From: Persicaria tinctoria
Lineage: Eukaryota; Streptophyta; Magnoliopsida; Caryophyllales; Polygonaceae
Assembly: GCA_037127255.1 (NCBI GenBank)
Contig: JBANSL010000002.1
Span: 95,696,519 to 95,760,518 of the forward strand
Direction: 5' to 3'
DNA: 64,000 nt
Below are positions 35,001 through 48,200 of this stretch, piece after piece. Numbering within the stretch: the first letter of the stretch is position 1; each line of letters opens with the position of its first letter. The notes beneath the pieces are model-generated. The model did not search any database, was not told the DNA's origin, and saw only the letters and a program-made list of their open reading frames with translations. Made by a program: the position numbers and the translations under genes.

Positions 35001-38000
35001 AAACCCCCCAAAAAAAATCAAATGGTGATATCATTGTGGCTTGAAGATTTATCATAATGGCAAACTTCAAAAGAATTAAAAAATCTTTATAACAATATCA
35101 CTGGTAGTTCATGATGATGTCACAAATGCCAACCATAATTTTCTACAGTGCAGTAAAGTCGAGCAAAACCACTGGATCCTTCACATATAATCCTACATTT
35201 ACAATTTAAACTAACGACAAATCAATACTAGCTCTAAAATGAAGGCATTAGAATGTACCCGTGCTAATGTGTCAGAGCTGCCAGTCACAAAAACAGTTCC
35301 ATTTGCATTGAAAGCACAACACAATATTTGATTGTTCTGCTGTGCTCCACCTGAAGAAGAAACATTGCTTCTTCCTGTAAAGAAATCCACAAAGCATGTT
35401 AATGAGCTTCTAGAGTTCACCAAATCAAACAACAATAAATGGCAGAACCTAACCTGCTAGAAGTTCAATAGGCCTGGGCCCATAGATTCGCGGTTTATGC
35501 TGCGAATACCTTGCATCCCAGATCCGACAAGTTCCATCATCTGATGACCTGACCATTATTGAAACAGCATTCTAAATCAACAACTGATATAAGTAAAAAG
35601 ATTGTTTCTCAAAGCTAACTGGATACATATATTTCCACTTTATAAGAAATCATTCAACAAGAAAGACAAAAAACTCCCAATAAAGTACACTCACGATAAT
35701 AGCTGATATACACTACTAGTACTGGTCCTGGGATTAAAGGCAATAGCAGTAACAGCCCCGGTATGCCCCTGCAGAACAGAAATAGGAGTTCCATCTGGCA
35801 GGCGCCACTGCCAATAGAGATAAACATTCATGTTGTTAGAAGTGTGTCATAGATGGTCGTGGAAACTCAGTCTAAAGTCTAAACAATAAGGAAACTTACA
35901 ACTCGAATGACAAAATCATTGGACGCAGATGCCACCAAAGCATTGTTTGAACTTACTGCCAAATCAGTGATGTCCCCCTTTGAACAATTTCGACATGTAC
36001 AAATATAAGATCAGTGTCAAACCAGCTACGGAACAAAACAAACTCATGCATGAACAAATATATTTCCAGATATGAGATATCTCATGGATGATATGAACTC
36101 ACTTCATGACCACGGCAACTAGCCAGGCAAAATGCAGTTTCCATAGACCAAATTTTGACAAGGCGATCGTCAGAACCAGTAATCACATATCTCCCTGACC
36201 GATCAAAGATGGCTACAAAGCATATACAAAAGCAAGAAAAAAATGAAACCATGTACGGCCAATTACCCTCATACAACAAGGAACATACATATTAGTGGTG
36301 GGGTTGGATCTTGACTAATCTCTTTTCTTTTAGCAAGAAAAAAGGGGAAATTATCAAGAATAATATTTTCCAACGATAATAAATACATCGAAAACATTGC
36401 TACACGTAAAGGAGTATCACAGCTCAGTCATGTAAACATCATTTTCATCTAAGTTGACACTAAACAATCTTTCAAATAATTTTATAGAGGAACAAATAAT
36501 TATCAATGACTAATGAGTGGCATAAAATAAAAGTATTTGCTTCATTAAAATAATCACTGACACCAAGAGACTACTTAATATCTGATTTGAAGAGTAAGTT
36601 ACCACAATAGACAGCATTTCTATGCCCCCTCATCTTCTTTGTGTTTTGCATCTTTTGTATCATTGTAGATGGCTTGGCAATGGCATGAGAGGCAGCATGT
36701 ATGGATGGAGCACGATGATGTCTAGTAAAACCACCACCTATAGCCCTTAAACTTAGTCCATGTACTTGATTAGACTGCATGTGAGGCCATCGGAGGTAAG
36801 CTGGGAGTCGCTTCACTTGTTTCTTTCCATGGCCATTTCTATCACCTGAAACACCGCTCCTCAGGTATAGGGACATGGAGGGCAAATTAAACTAAAGAGA
36901 GTTCCAAGAAGAAGGCAATTCTAAACCAATGGCATAAAGAGACAACATACAAATTCAGAACAATAAACAGTCTACTACTTATTTCCCGAAATGAAAGTTA
37001 TGAAACTACCAACCCATGGCAAAGATTCCCCTTTAGACCCTTACTAGGATCTTTCTTGATCTTGTCCCGGAAAATATGGATAAGTATGTGATTAGGTGTT
37101 ATTCTTTCAGTATTTTATTAGTTCATATGGTTGTTAGGAAATACATTATTGCATTCTAAGGGATGTGATATAGCATCTAGCCATGATGAGCATCTATAAA
37201 TGGAAACTTGTTAAAAGTAAAAACATGCTACTATTAGTGACAAATATATACTTGATTTCAGGCATATTTCGCTTTTGGAAATTTTCGCAAAGGCAAGCCT
37301 TGTATATCCAAGGCTACAACCTGCGATTCATGATCATGCCTATGAAAATAAAGTACATCAATGAAGATTAGCTATTTAAGGATCCTAGGCATCTTCTGCT
37401 CAACATCGAAGCTGGAACAGGAAAAAGACCATGATCTTGAGATCCTTCAGCATCCTTCCTTGGATTTAGAAGGGTATGGCCAGGGAGGTCAGTATTACTG
37501 GTCACTAGAACGAAAATGCCTTAAACAAGCAAAGAATTTCCCACCTATACAAGCATATACCATAAGTGGTATCCAACCTATGTATTAGATCATATCCATA
37601 TTACGCACCAAGGATGTGAGACAGCTTTGACACTAATGAGACAATAATATCTCCGCAACTACATAGTTCTGATGGTATCCACTTTTAGGTAACTGCTAAG
37701 TTGCAGTTTAGGTTACTTGTTGCATATGATGGAAAACCCAAAGAAAATTCCAGAAACAAATAGAACATAATAGCATCCTAAATCCACGACACATTAAACT
37801 GGTGCTCCAAATTGTTCGTAACTTGTAAAATGAAATAATACTAGTTTTCAATATTGTCAGAAGTGTAGGTCAAAGAAGATTAGAAACCATACCACTGAGA
37901 AGTGAAAAGGAACCAGTCCCCAATAAGGTAGGAATGTCTGCAGCATTTGGACGGCTGCTCATGCCCACGGGTCCAAATGGTGCAGTCAACAACAGCTGCT

Positions 38001-38851
38001 TCAGAAGCTTAACCAAGTGCTCTTTCTGAATGTGGGAATACCTGATGGCAACATCAACGAAGCACCCATTCGTGATTTACACTAAACCGAGAATTACTAT
38101 GCACATAGAAGTAGTAGTAGCATTGCATATCAATCATGAAACCATCACCTCCATGTTGATTTCATCCACTTGTAAGGAACATTAACCCTAGAAGGTAACT
38201 GCTATTCAACATGCCCTAATGGGCATATATCCGAACCTAATACATTGGATAAAACTAATTACAAGGGAGTCAATTAATGCATGCAGTTAGGCATATCACT
38301 GCCATTTCAACAACATATAAAGTAATACAGGTCACAATCCACACACACAAATTAGAGGTTTTTTTCTAGAATGTGAAGCAGTGCATGTTTGGCCCATGAA
38401 CCCTCTGTTCTATGATGTGCAAACTAATTAAAATTCATTTAACTATACACTTATTTTGCTAATTAAAAGGAAAAATACCATACCTCTGTACCAAATCTTC
38501 ATAGCTTAGTGGGAAAGAGACACCATCATCATTCTCATCATCATTCTTATCTTCATGGCGCATACCACTTCTAGAATGCCATGCATGATATCTTCTAGGT
38601 AGAAGTTGATGTTCCAACAGTTCATTGCAGAATAGCTTAAACGTGTTCTGGCATGGTCCGGCCGATAGGAAATGCAATATGAGAAAGTAAACTTCCCTGA
38701 GATCGAGATCAACATCAGTTGGAACTGCAAAACTGTTGACTCTCTCTTGCCCTTGAAAGTGAGCATCCTCAGGAACTTTATTTACAATTTGTGTTGCTTT
38801 TGTGCGAGTCACAGGAACTTTACTCATGGACGCACACTTTTGAAGAATCAT
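29086..38851 (-). CDS. WD40-repeat and bromodomain protein (BRWD/PHIP-like, 23 coding exons)
   Basis: A large chromatin-associated WD40/bromodomain protein of about 1,540 residues. Coding exons (high to low): 38851-38484, 38041-37893, 36845-36603, 36212-36103, 35977-35899, 35807-35695, 35548-35454, 35374-35259, 34658-34555, 34485-34408, 34302-34224, 33902-33733, 33505-33435, 33056-32976, ~32852-32783, ~32612-32514, ~32427-32368, ~32170-32114, 32005-31620, 31468-30206, 30098-29529, 29437-29379, 29290-29086. The start MILQKCASMSKV follows a likely 5'UTR splice site. An N-terminal LisH/CTLH-like part (DLDLREVYFLILHFL) precedes WD repeats (MRGHRNAVYC, GSDDRLVKIWSM, GHTGAVTAIAFNP, SSDDGTCRIWDA, CSRDGSAIIWIP, GYDGKTIIWD). 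Then come an acidic/basic low-complexity region, a conserved block (KTWYDAALSRNWSPRDKCLV) and the bromodomain (FINMFPVPMSPQVIQARLER to KLTALMED). Most junctions keep phase; a few ends are good to a few bases only. Confidence 0.93.
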
Positions 38852-40112
38852 CCTGCATTTACAAACCTGAAGCAACAGTAACTAATTTTTCAAGCCTTCA
38901 TGAGATTGCTCTTCTGCAAATTAAATAAGTAATGAGCCAATTAGCAACCTGTTATTTGAGATATTACTATTCTTGTCGAGTAAAAATCACATGTTCTAGA
39001 TATAAAGGTAAGAAACATTCCAAAATATTCATCAGCCTGTAACTAATTACTCAATCCCTAATGTGTTCATAATATCCATAAACCTTTTACCTAATCACAT
39101 TTTAGTGTTACAAATCACGAGTCAAGATAAACCTCTATCCTTCAGAGATGGAATGTCGATATGGTCGTCGATACTAATATTAATTCAAATCTCCGAATCC
39201 CGGAATTTCTATTCCTTTCCTAAAATGCTTCCAAACAAGAAACAATTTCCCTTTTCATTATCCAAAACCTAGCATCCAGAAAATAACTAGTAAAGATGAC
39301 ACAATAATAATAGAACCAGATAATCAAAAACAAATGCACTCCCATACAGAATCTACAAAGTAATGACTAATGCCCTAAATATCCCTCAAATCAGACAAAA
39401 TCTCATGAAAATGGCAGTAACCTAAATTGGAAAGGGCCACCTAAGAACATCACAAGGCAGTAAACGCAGTAGTCCGTAGTCGTCGTGGCAGTAATTAACA
39501 TCAAACAGAGCCTCCAATCCTTTCCTCCGCAAACAATCCAAATTCACACTCCCCAAGAAACATAAAGATTACAAAAACCTCAAAATCAAACCAGAAAAAC
39601 AAAGTAAAACAGAGATTGCAAAACGAAAACATTGCTCCAAATGCATTAAATGACAAAAGGAACAAATTAAAACCATAAAAAGCGAAGAAACAAAAACATC
39701 TGCGCATTGAGCTTCTTAGCTTGAATCTCATCAAAAACAACAGATAGAGCGAGCGTTACCTTGCGGAAAACTGCTTCGCAAATCGCAAGAGAGCAACAAA
39801 AATCTAGAGGAGAGAGAGATTGAAGATGGAATTCACATGAAACGCACCAGGTTCAAGTGATTTCCCAGGGCATGGCTTGCTAAATTTCCCTTTTGAGTAT
39901 TAATTTTATTTTTCCTTTTTTTCTCCTGCGTTGGGGTTTAGACAGAAAAAATCCGGTAGATCTGACTTTTTGGACCGGCGGTTGACCGACCCGAATCCGA
40001 TTCCAATCTGGGCCAGACGAGTCGATGTTTCTTTCAATTGGGCTTAATCTGTGATGGTAATAAGAATTTGAGCCCAAAAAATTAGTTGAAAGAGGGGAGG
40101 CTGAGGTAGGGA
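38852..40112. other. 5' leader, leader intron and promoter region of the BRWD-like gene
   Basis: On the minus strand TTGCTTCAG and AAATGCAG acceptor-like sites immediately precede the first ATG, so a 5'UTR intron is likely. A GA-rich stretch near 39800-39830 may mark the transcribed leader. No other gene was seen. Confidence 0.45.
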
Positions 40113-40113
40113 T

Positions 40114-40121
40114 AAAAAAAA
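40114..40121 (-). terminator. Pol III terminator of tRNA-His
   Basis: Eight T residues on the minus strand directly after the discriminator base. Confidence 0.85.
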
Positions 40122-40193
40122 TGTGGCTGCTGGGATTCGAGCCCAGGTCTCCACGGCCACAACGTGGAATTCTAACCACTAAACTACAGCCAC
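40122..40193 (-). tRNA. tRNA-His (anticodon GTG)
   Basis: On the minus strand 72 nt run from GTGGCTGTAG to GCAGCCACA. The acceptor arm GTGGCTG pairs with CAGCCAC, and the discriminator base is A. The anticodon loop reads CGTTGTGGCCG with GTG central. The internal promoters are present: A box TAGTTTAGTGG and B box GGCTCGAATCC. A T-run follows as terminator. Eukaryotic tRNA-His receives its extra 5' G after transcription, so its absence here is expected. No intron. Confidence 0.96.
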
Positions 40194-40870
40194 TCTGGTG
40201 TTGGCATCATCCTTTCTAATTGGTTTTAACAACCGCCTTCTAATAAAATAATAACTTTAACAAATAAAGCTACTAAAACAACACTAACAAGTAACAACAA
40301 TAATATTACGCACCCTTATCCCAAATTAGTCGATGCTACAAAACCGAAAGACAAAGAGATGGAGAATAAAAGACAGGCAAATGATAGAGAGAGACTGGTA
40401 GAGCTAAAAAAAAGTATATGAAAAAACAAATGAGTTGAAAGTGGGAAATAAAAAAAAGGGCATTATCTAGTCTGCCCGAATGCAACGACGCCAATAATCT
40501 CAATCTATAGTCATATTTTATGTGACAATCATGAGTTATAGGTCATGGCGGATAACTTCCATAATAAATAAAGATATTGACTTGAAATACTCTACACTTT
40601 GTTAATTAAAACATGTCATTTTAGTATATAGTATACTTTCCCTTTTTTCAAAAAGATTAGTAATATCATTCCATCATTTAATGTATGATTCTTTTCTTTC
40701 TTTTTTCTGTGAATGAAAAATTAAGCTACGAACACTGTTGTAGGAGGAAATCGAGATTGCAAATGGAATGTAAATAAAATAAGCAAACCAATTCCGTTCC
40801 GGGCAAATAATGTTCAAGACTCCCTCCCGTTGTAGCAAAAGGAAGTCAGGTTCGATCCTCGAGGAAGCAA
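40194..40870. other. AT-rich intergenic sequence
   Basis: No gene or repeat boundary recognised. Confidence 0.5.
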
Positions 40871-42169
40871 GTCAGCGGATCTCAGATAGCGGATGAATTC
40901 ACGAGCAGTAATCGACTACAAAGTACTCGACTTCGACTAGGTAGTAGTCGACAGGGGTCAGTACAGTCGATTTCGAGCGGGCAAAGGGCACTGGAGTAGT
41001 CGACGACGTCGACAAGATCTCCTCGACGTCGAGTAGGTGGTCGTAGTCGAGTACCTGCAGAAACAGAAATAGCAATCAATCTCGAGCAGAAACTCTTGAT
41101 CGAGTAATCAGTAGTCGATGTTGACCAACCAGATTGGTCGAAGTCGAGTAGAACGCAGAACAAAATAAAAACTAACCAGGGTTGCAGATTTCGAAATAAA
41201 CAATATGTGAAAGAAAACTTCCAAGACCGGGGTTTGCAACAACGATAAGCAAGTATGAATAAGGTAAGATAAAGAGAAATAATCATGCAAATCACATCAA
41301 ATGATCAAGCTTTCGCCTTTTCCAACAATTAGTCAACTATTTCAAGAAACCCTAATTGTATCTACCAATTTTATGTTTATAATCCAAGTGGTTAACCTGA
41401 ATCTCTATTAATTAGGTAATAAACATAACAAAGATAGTGGACGATCAAAACATGATAAAAGTCGAATATTTACCTCAAGCATGTATGGCTATCGTCGGGC
41501 TCACCCCGACCCTAGAAGTTGGTGGACTACTCGCTCATCGCCATAGAAACCATGATTGAAAGAAATAAACTTTGCATTAAACTAAATTCTCAACCTTTAC
41601 GGTCCCGGCACTTCAACTTTCACAAAAGCGTCAAAACCCTAAAAGCCTTGAACTCCTAAACTCTCTACTTGTTATTGGAATGTATCTCTAAAATTGAATT
41701 TATGGAAAACTAGCCCCATAGGCTTTATTTATAGGGTTTCATCCTTGCTAATCAAGGAAAGCAAATTCTATCTAATCCTAGAGATATAAACTTGATAAAG
41801 GAAAGATAAATCCTAAAAGGTAACAAATAAATCTCTTCATGTGGTAACAAAAGTCTTCTCTCCATAGATAGATTTTGATAAAATCGTGATAGAGCCGGTC
41901 TTGCTTCGTGCCCAAGTAGTCCACACGTCCTCGGATTGTCCCAATGGACTCATGACCCAAAAACAGTGTAGTTGACGTCGACCAAAGTAGTCGATGTCGA
42001 GTAGTCCATACTCGATCTCGGGTGATCTTCAGTGTCTCGAGCAGTTTCTTCTCGTCGAGCTCGAGTGGGGTTCCAGCAATGGTCGACGTCGAGTAACCTA
42101 ATCGACGTCGAGTAGTCATCGAAATCGAGTGGTGTGCATCTTCAGTCTTCGACTTGGTTTGCTTCCAGT
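40871..42169. repeat. TCGA-rich unclassified repeat, left part
   Basis: Scattered motifs such as GACGTCGAGTAGTC, AGTCGACGACGTCGAC and CTCGACGTCGAGTAGG occur at 40915-41140 and 41960-42130, around a plainer middle (41290-41760). The same motif resumes at 52414 (TGTAGTTGACGTCGAGTAG) right after the LARD, so one repeat was split by that insertion. No coding potential or terminal repeats recognised. Its own class and left border are unknown. Confidence 0.6.
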
Positions 42170-45100
42170 TGTAAAGGCCCGGATTTTAAATCCTAAATTT
42201 CGTGAAAAGAAATTAAAAATAAATTTAAATCGGATTAATTAATTCGGTTTTGAAAAATTTAATAGGAATTTTGATCGAGTCGGATTAGATCGAGAGAGCG
42301 GGTTTCGAAATTTGTAGTATTCTTTGACCAAACTTAGGACCACTACCTTAATTCTTTTGTTCCCCCTTGTGTTCTTCTCCTTGTTTTCTTCAGAGCCTTG
42401 CAGTACAGCTTTTCCCCTTACCATATTGAGCTCGACACCACCACACCTTCACACATCTCCCCTCCTTCTTCCTTTGAGATTCAACACCCAGCAAAACCCA
42501 CTTTCCTCCACTTTCTTATCCAAACCCACAAAAGGGAGTCTTCCTCTCCCTGTGCCTGAAATTGCCAGAAACGCTTAATCTCTCGCCTCTCCTCTGCTGT
42601 CCGACCACCACCCACGCAGCCTCCTCCATTCTTTCAGCCTCCGCCACCACCGTACGCTAGCACCACCAGCAGCCACCAGCGGCATCCCCAACTCCCGTGC
42701 CTTGCTTCCTCTGTTCGGCGGCCAAACGAAACCAAATAACCCCACTCGAGCTCTCCTCCCCGTCACGTCTGTCCGGACGCACCGAGCCGCCCGAGCGCTC
42801 CTGAGCAACACTTCAGGTCAGCAGAAGCAGCATTGTCGACCCCTCCTTCATCTTCCTCCTTGTTTCGGTCTCCAGGCCGAGCCACCCCGACGCCAACCTC
42901 CTTCCTCTGTCCTCCTTTGAAGCCCACAGGTGAGGCTCTCCTTCCCTTTCTCTTTCTCTATCAAACTAGAAAAGGCTCCGCCTTTAACAATCGCTCATTC
43001 GTTTGAGGCCAAGAGCATACCGACACCGCCTCCGACGAAGCCCAATCGAATCTCCGGCGAGCCGAATCGAGCCTCGACGAATCCTCTGGTGAAGCTCTCG
43101 ACCCCGCGGTAAGCACCCATCTCCCCTTCGTTCAACCCAAATCGATGCAAAGGTCCTCTTTTATAGCCTATTCTGTCCATCCCAGGCCCCTCAGAACTCC
43201 CTTCATCTCCGACAGAGCCAATCGACCTCTGACGCGTTTTCCGGCGGATCTCTCGAGCCCTCGGTGAGCTTCGTTTTCTCTATCTCTCTTCTGCGTTGAA
43301 TTCCTTGCTTGGGTTGGGGGTCGGAATTGGATATCGGTCGGGATTGAGCGAGTCTGGGACGGAATGGCGCCACCGCCGGCCGGCCCTGGGTTTCCTCCTT
43401 CCTCCCTCTTCCGTTTTCCGTCGAACTGGCAGAGCTCTGCTTTGCTTTGGAAGGGCGAGGTTCTATTGGGCCTATTTTTCTGGGCCTTGTGTCTCGGATC
43501 CGGGTATACCATTTTGCATTCGGGTTCAGTGGGAAGGGAGTATTGAAACCGGGCCTTTCTTTCTTTCTTATATCGGGTTCCGGGTTGGGCTTTCCAATTG
43601 GGTTTTCTGTTTCCTCCATTTCGGTTTTGGGCTTGTTGGGTTGGTGTTTTGTAAATTGTTGTTATTCCATGTTACCTTGTTAGATGTCACATATATATTA
43701 TCTTGTTATGTCGTTAATATACAATTGTTATTTAAACTAGATTATTATTATTATTATTATATAATATTATGGGTTTTGTGATAAATATAATTTCTGAAAA
43801 ATTAAATAAGTATTTTATGCGATATTGGAAAGTGTAAAATAATTTATTGATTTTGATAAGGTTTTAAAATAAAATGCCGGAATTATTTCCATAATATGAT
43901 TGAGGAATTGTTTTAAAAATGAGTTTTAGAATATTATTTTAATATTCAATATTAAAGAAGGAATTTGACGGAACTTGAACTATTGGGTCATGAGCTTGAA
44001 GTTATGTTAAAAGTGTCATTTCAAATGTCGGGATTTTGTCTTGGCTTGATGATGTTGGTTTTGAGAAGGGAATTGGAAGAATGATTTTGGTTGATGTTGA
44101 TCGTAGCGAAAAGGTTTTGGAAAATGGGTTTTTTCTATTGATTGGCTTGGAGTATGTTGAGAACCTGGATTCGCGTGTGTGTGAATGTTGGTTAGTAGCT
44201 TATGAGAGTTGCTTGATTATAGGTGTGTATTGTGGTTGGATTGCCTTTGGACTTGCATTTGGGCCCTTGCTTGTGTTATCTTGCTGTTCTGCATCTCCAG
44301 GTAAGTCTCTTCGGAGCTTACTCAGATTGAATAGAGCTATTCCCTGCCTTAGGTGCATGATATACTAGGTGCTTGCATTCATGATCAGCATGCCATGTAG
44401 TACCATGCTAGGTTGCATCGATCGTTGAGCATTCTATTTCTCTATGTGTATGTAAACAGAACGGCCGTTATCTGTGATAGTCCTAGAGTCTTTGCTAGGG
44501 TCATAGGGTAGCCCAGCCTCATCGGGTACCCTGAGTCAATCGAGTACTTCCTTATATTATGATATGCCTGCGGGCTTTATTGTGGAGCGGGTTAAGCATG
44601 CGTGCCGCCCTATTATGAATGAATGCATTCACGAGCTGGCCAGTCTCCGCCTGTCGGAAGGGGTGGAGGTAGGAGAGGGATATGCCACTTGGCATTGTCT
44701 TGGGCCCTTTACAGTATTTCTGCACATTATTATGAACTAGGAGCATGCTAGTGTGTTTGAATTTCGTACTGCATTAGAGCATCTTTATTAGGTATAGCGT
44801 ATATGTGTGCTTATGGTTGGGATGCAGAGTTAAGTGGGCATCGATCTGATCCCGCTCCAAATCAATTTTTTTAGGAATTATTTATGTTCATCCTATCGGT
44901 GTTGTTTGCTTATTGCGCGGGTCATTTTATCGGCGGAGAGTGAGCGCTGGAGTTATAGACTTCACCAGACTCTGATTATATTGTTTTGGATTTATACTTT
45001 TGACTCCGTTTTGACCCGGCTCCGCCGTGGCACTTGTATCTGTACTTTACTTCCGCTTTACTTCCGTTTGAAATGGTTTCCGCGACATAGTCTTAGGACA

Positions 45101-45269
45101 GGTTAAGGGTACCCAACGGCCCTTCGAAGTTTTTAGGGTTTGAAATCCCTCCTTATACTAATCTTAAAAATGAGTTTGAAACCTCGACCCGTACCTGGAT
45201 TGCAAGATCCGAACAAGGGGTTTTATCCCTTGAAACGTAACCCGGAAATCATAATTCTGGGCCGTTACA
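42170..45269 (+). repeat. 5' LTR of the LARD, full length (3.1 kb)
   Basis: Runs TGTAAAGG to GTTACA, directly before AAGA and the primer-binding site. Positions 42170-43667 and about 45097-45269 are shared with the 3' LTR; about 43668-45096 is absent there. The GC-rich section 42380-43300 holds CAG|GTGAGG, GCGG|TAAGC and TCG|GTGAGC donor-like sites and small ORFs duplicated in both LTRs. They look like LTR leader sequence, not genes. An (ATT)n tract lies near 43741-43760. Confidence 0.9.
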
Positions 45270-48200
45270 AAGATGGTATCAGAGCTGAGGTTGTGCAATT
45301 CGGGTACGCAAGGGTCGAGTGTATGTTTTGGAAAACCGCCCATGAATTTCAAAGGATTTCAAAGGATTTTAAGAAGGGCAAAATGAACTTAAGATGACTA
45401 ATTGAAATTGGACTAAGTAATGAACTCGACTTGTAACGAAAGAGAAAAACCGACCAAACGGGGACACGAGTGGGTAGTAAAGGCGCTAGACAACCCCTAT
45501 TGGGTGTAGTTGGGAACGGTAGGCAAAATACTAGCTTGCTCTTTACAGATGGGTCTGGAAGTTTCCAAGGAGACTATTATGAGTGTTATTAACTGATTCT
45601 ATGTTGAGTGCTTGCTATGCTAGAGATCTGATTTGGTATGCCTAACAATGAGTTGTGTATTGACTGACCTATGCAAACGGGATAGCGGGAGTGCCTTTAT
45701 TTCTTCATTGTTAAACCCAGCTTGTGTGAAACAGCCCTCCACTGTGTTTGTTAATCCTTTGATGGTGCTATCGAGTCTTTCTCTCGGAAATCAGTGTCTC
45801 CCACGGGGAATCGGGTTGGTAAATAAATTGTGTCGGAATCATGTATGGATATGAAGGTTCTCTGAGTGAGTATTGGAAGGTGGTCCTTGATGGCATTTTG
45901 AGTCAAAAGTAAGATGTTGTCTTCTTGATTCATATGATGGTCAACCTTTATTTTCTTACCACAAAGAGTCGTACCAGAGTCCCACGGGAAAGAGGAGTGA
46001 TGAGTCGGTTGGGAAAAGTCAATGGTTGCCCTTAGGGATCTCTATCCGGTTGTAATTGTGACTCTCTCTGAATTGCATGGCATAATTTTGTACTCTTTGG
46101 CATGTACCCTGCGAATGACCATTGGTAAAAAGCTACTCATGTTGCTGCATCTATGATTAGTTATATTGCTTAGGTCTAGTGTTATGCCTTACTTTCTATC
46201 ATGATTACATGTTGTCATAACATGTCTACTTGGCCTATTGTGTTGACTTGATTAATGATTGAATTGAAGTGTGAGCTGCATGAAGTGAATCTGCCTCTAC
46301 TAGGTTCGTGATAGTGTGATTGATTTGAAGCATGGACCATATGATATGAACCTACATGATAATTGTTTTCTCCTTGGTTAGGTCCATGATAGTGTGATAA
46401 ACTCTTCTTCGTATGAATGCCTGTAAATTATCTCTTCAGCATGCTAGCTGATGACGCCTTGATGTTTATTATCCTTTGTGACAAGAATCTATAGTATGCC
46501 CATATGTTCTGTATTTGTCAGATTAATTAACGTTGGTTGCCTTGCATTTTGAATTGTTGTGTGATTACTTGCGTTGGATGGAGAATATGTTGTTTAATTG
46601 AGTCTTGATGAATGCATGCTTTATCGTGTTATGTGTTGATTTGAACTCATGTTCTCGTATTCTAGTCATATTGCTCAATACTTGGACTCTTATTCATCGT
46701 ATAAAAAAAATAAAAAAATAAAAAAAAAAAACCTTCCTCATGCTTCTGTATTGTTGGAATGTGATTGAATTGAATTCTTGCATGTCTTCATGATTAGTGT
46801 ATGCATGCATCGTATGTTATGTTGAGCCTTTAGTATCATGTAGGATCCCTGGCTGCGACTCGTGTGAATTATATCTTGCCTGCATTATTGCTGATTCTCT
46901 CTCGAGCTAGGTTCCTGATAGTGTGGTTCTTCCCTCTTTCTATTGCCATAACATGTCTTACTCATACAAGTTAATTGATGTTGAATTCGACGATTGATTT
47001 GCTTTCGGTGATGGGTTATCATAGCATGCTCACATGTTCTCACTCGGTGGTATTCCTCTATTACTATATGACATCTTCTCGTACTTGCATGAACGTATGA
47101 CTGGACACCTCGCATGATCACACACCACGCTATATCATGATTTCGCATACGCATGACACCTGAATGTTAGAACGAATCTAGTTGAGTTATCTTGATTGTG
47201 TGCATGTTCGATATGTGCCAGTAGTGTCATGTAGGGCTTATGGTTCCCAATATGATTCGCCAAATGATCACGTGTGTACTTGTCCTATGATGTGATGATT
47301 ATTGTATCGTGAATGTGCTCTATGATGGTTCATTCTTAGTATGATTATAATGTATCGCCCATGGTGTATTTCTTGTTACTTTTGACGATGTCTCATGTTT
47401 CGTAAATATTATGCTGAACTCCTCTTAATGACTCTTGACTATGCTTGTATCACATCATGTATCACTAGTACCATGTAGGACTCATGCTTTCTAAATGTAT
47501 CTCGTCATATGATTACGTGCCATGCTTGACCTACTATACGATCATTGTGTCAGATAAGATAGTTACTATGTTGCTCTTACATGTCCTTTTATGATGCCAT
47601 ACACTACGCTCGTGCATTGTTCATATATGTGATAATTGTGATGCCTATTTAATCCTGCATATCTTGCTTAAGTTGCTAGGCCTATCTGCTTTCATGGGAT
47701 GATAGACTACTATCTTGTCTCGCATGCATCCGTGTAGCATATGAATATGTCTTTTTGAAATGAATACGTATGTCGTGCTCCTCGAGATAGGTACATGTTA
47801 GTGTGGATTAAAATGATTGATATGCCCTTATGATAAAATTGTGTCTGCTTGTCACCATTGCAACCTAATAGACCTCCATAAGGGCGTCGTTGCTATTCAC
47901 GGGTCGGAGTCTTGTCCTTAGTCTTGCCATCTTTAGCATTGGTCTGTGTGTGTCTCTGAGAGGAGCATTAGGTTGTCCGTCCCTGTCACTCCCCTATCTT
48001 CGCTAACTTAGACTCTTGCGCGATACATTGGGTGAGCGACTGCTTGAAAGAGAGAAGAGGTTGCATAGCGATAGAGCAGTGTGACGGAAGTGTGGGCCCA
48101 TAACCCACGGGCCTCAGGATCTATGATGTCGGCGGGACGAGCACGCATCGAGAATCACGGTTACTGTGTACGATATGACTTGCAGGCGGGAGTGTCCTCC

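Noticed and set aside
42239..43781. Cluster of ORFs that recur exactly at 50809-52282
   Set aside because: They lie in the two LTRs of the LARD; the duplication reflects LTR identity, not paired genes.
43668..45096. The extra 1.43 kb of the 5' LTR as a separate transposon (TTA flanks on both sides)
   Set aside because: The TTA flanks could be a Harbinger-type duplication, but the ends TTCCATG and GACATAGTC show no inverted repeat, so a deletion in the 3' LTR is simpler.
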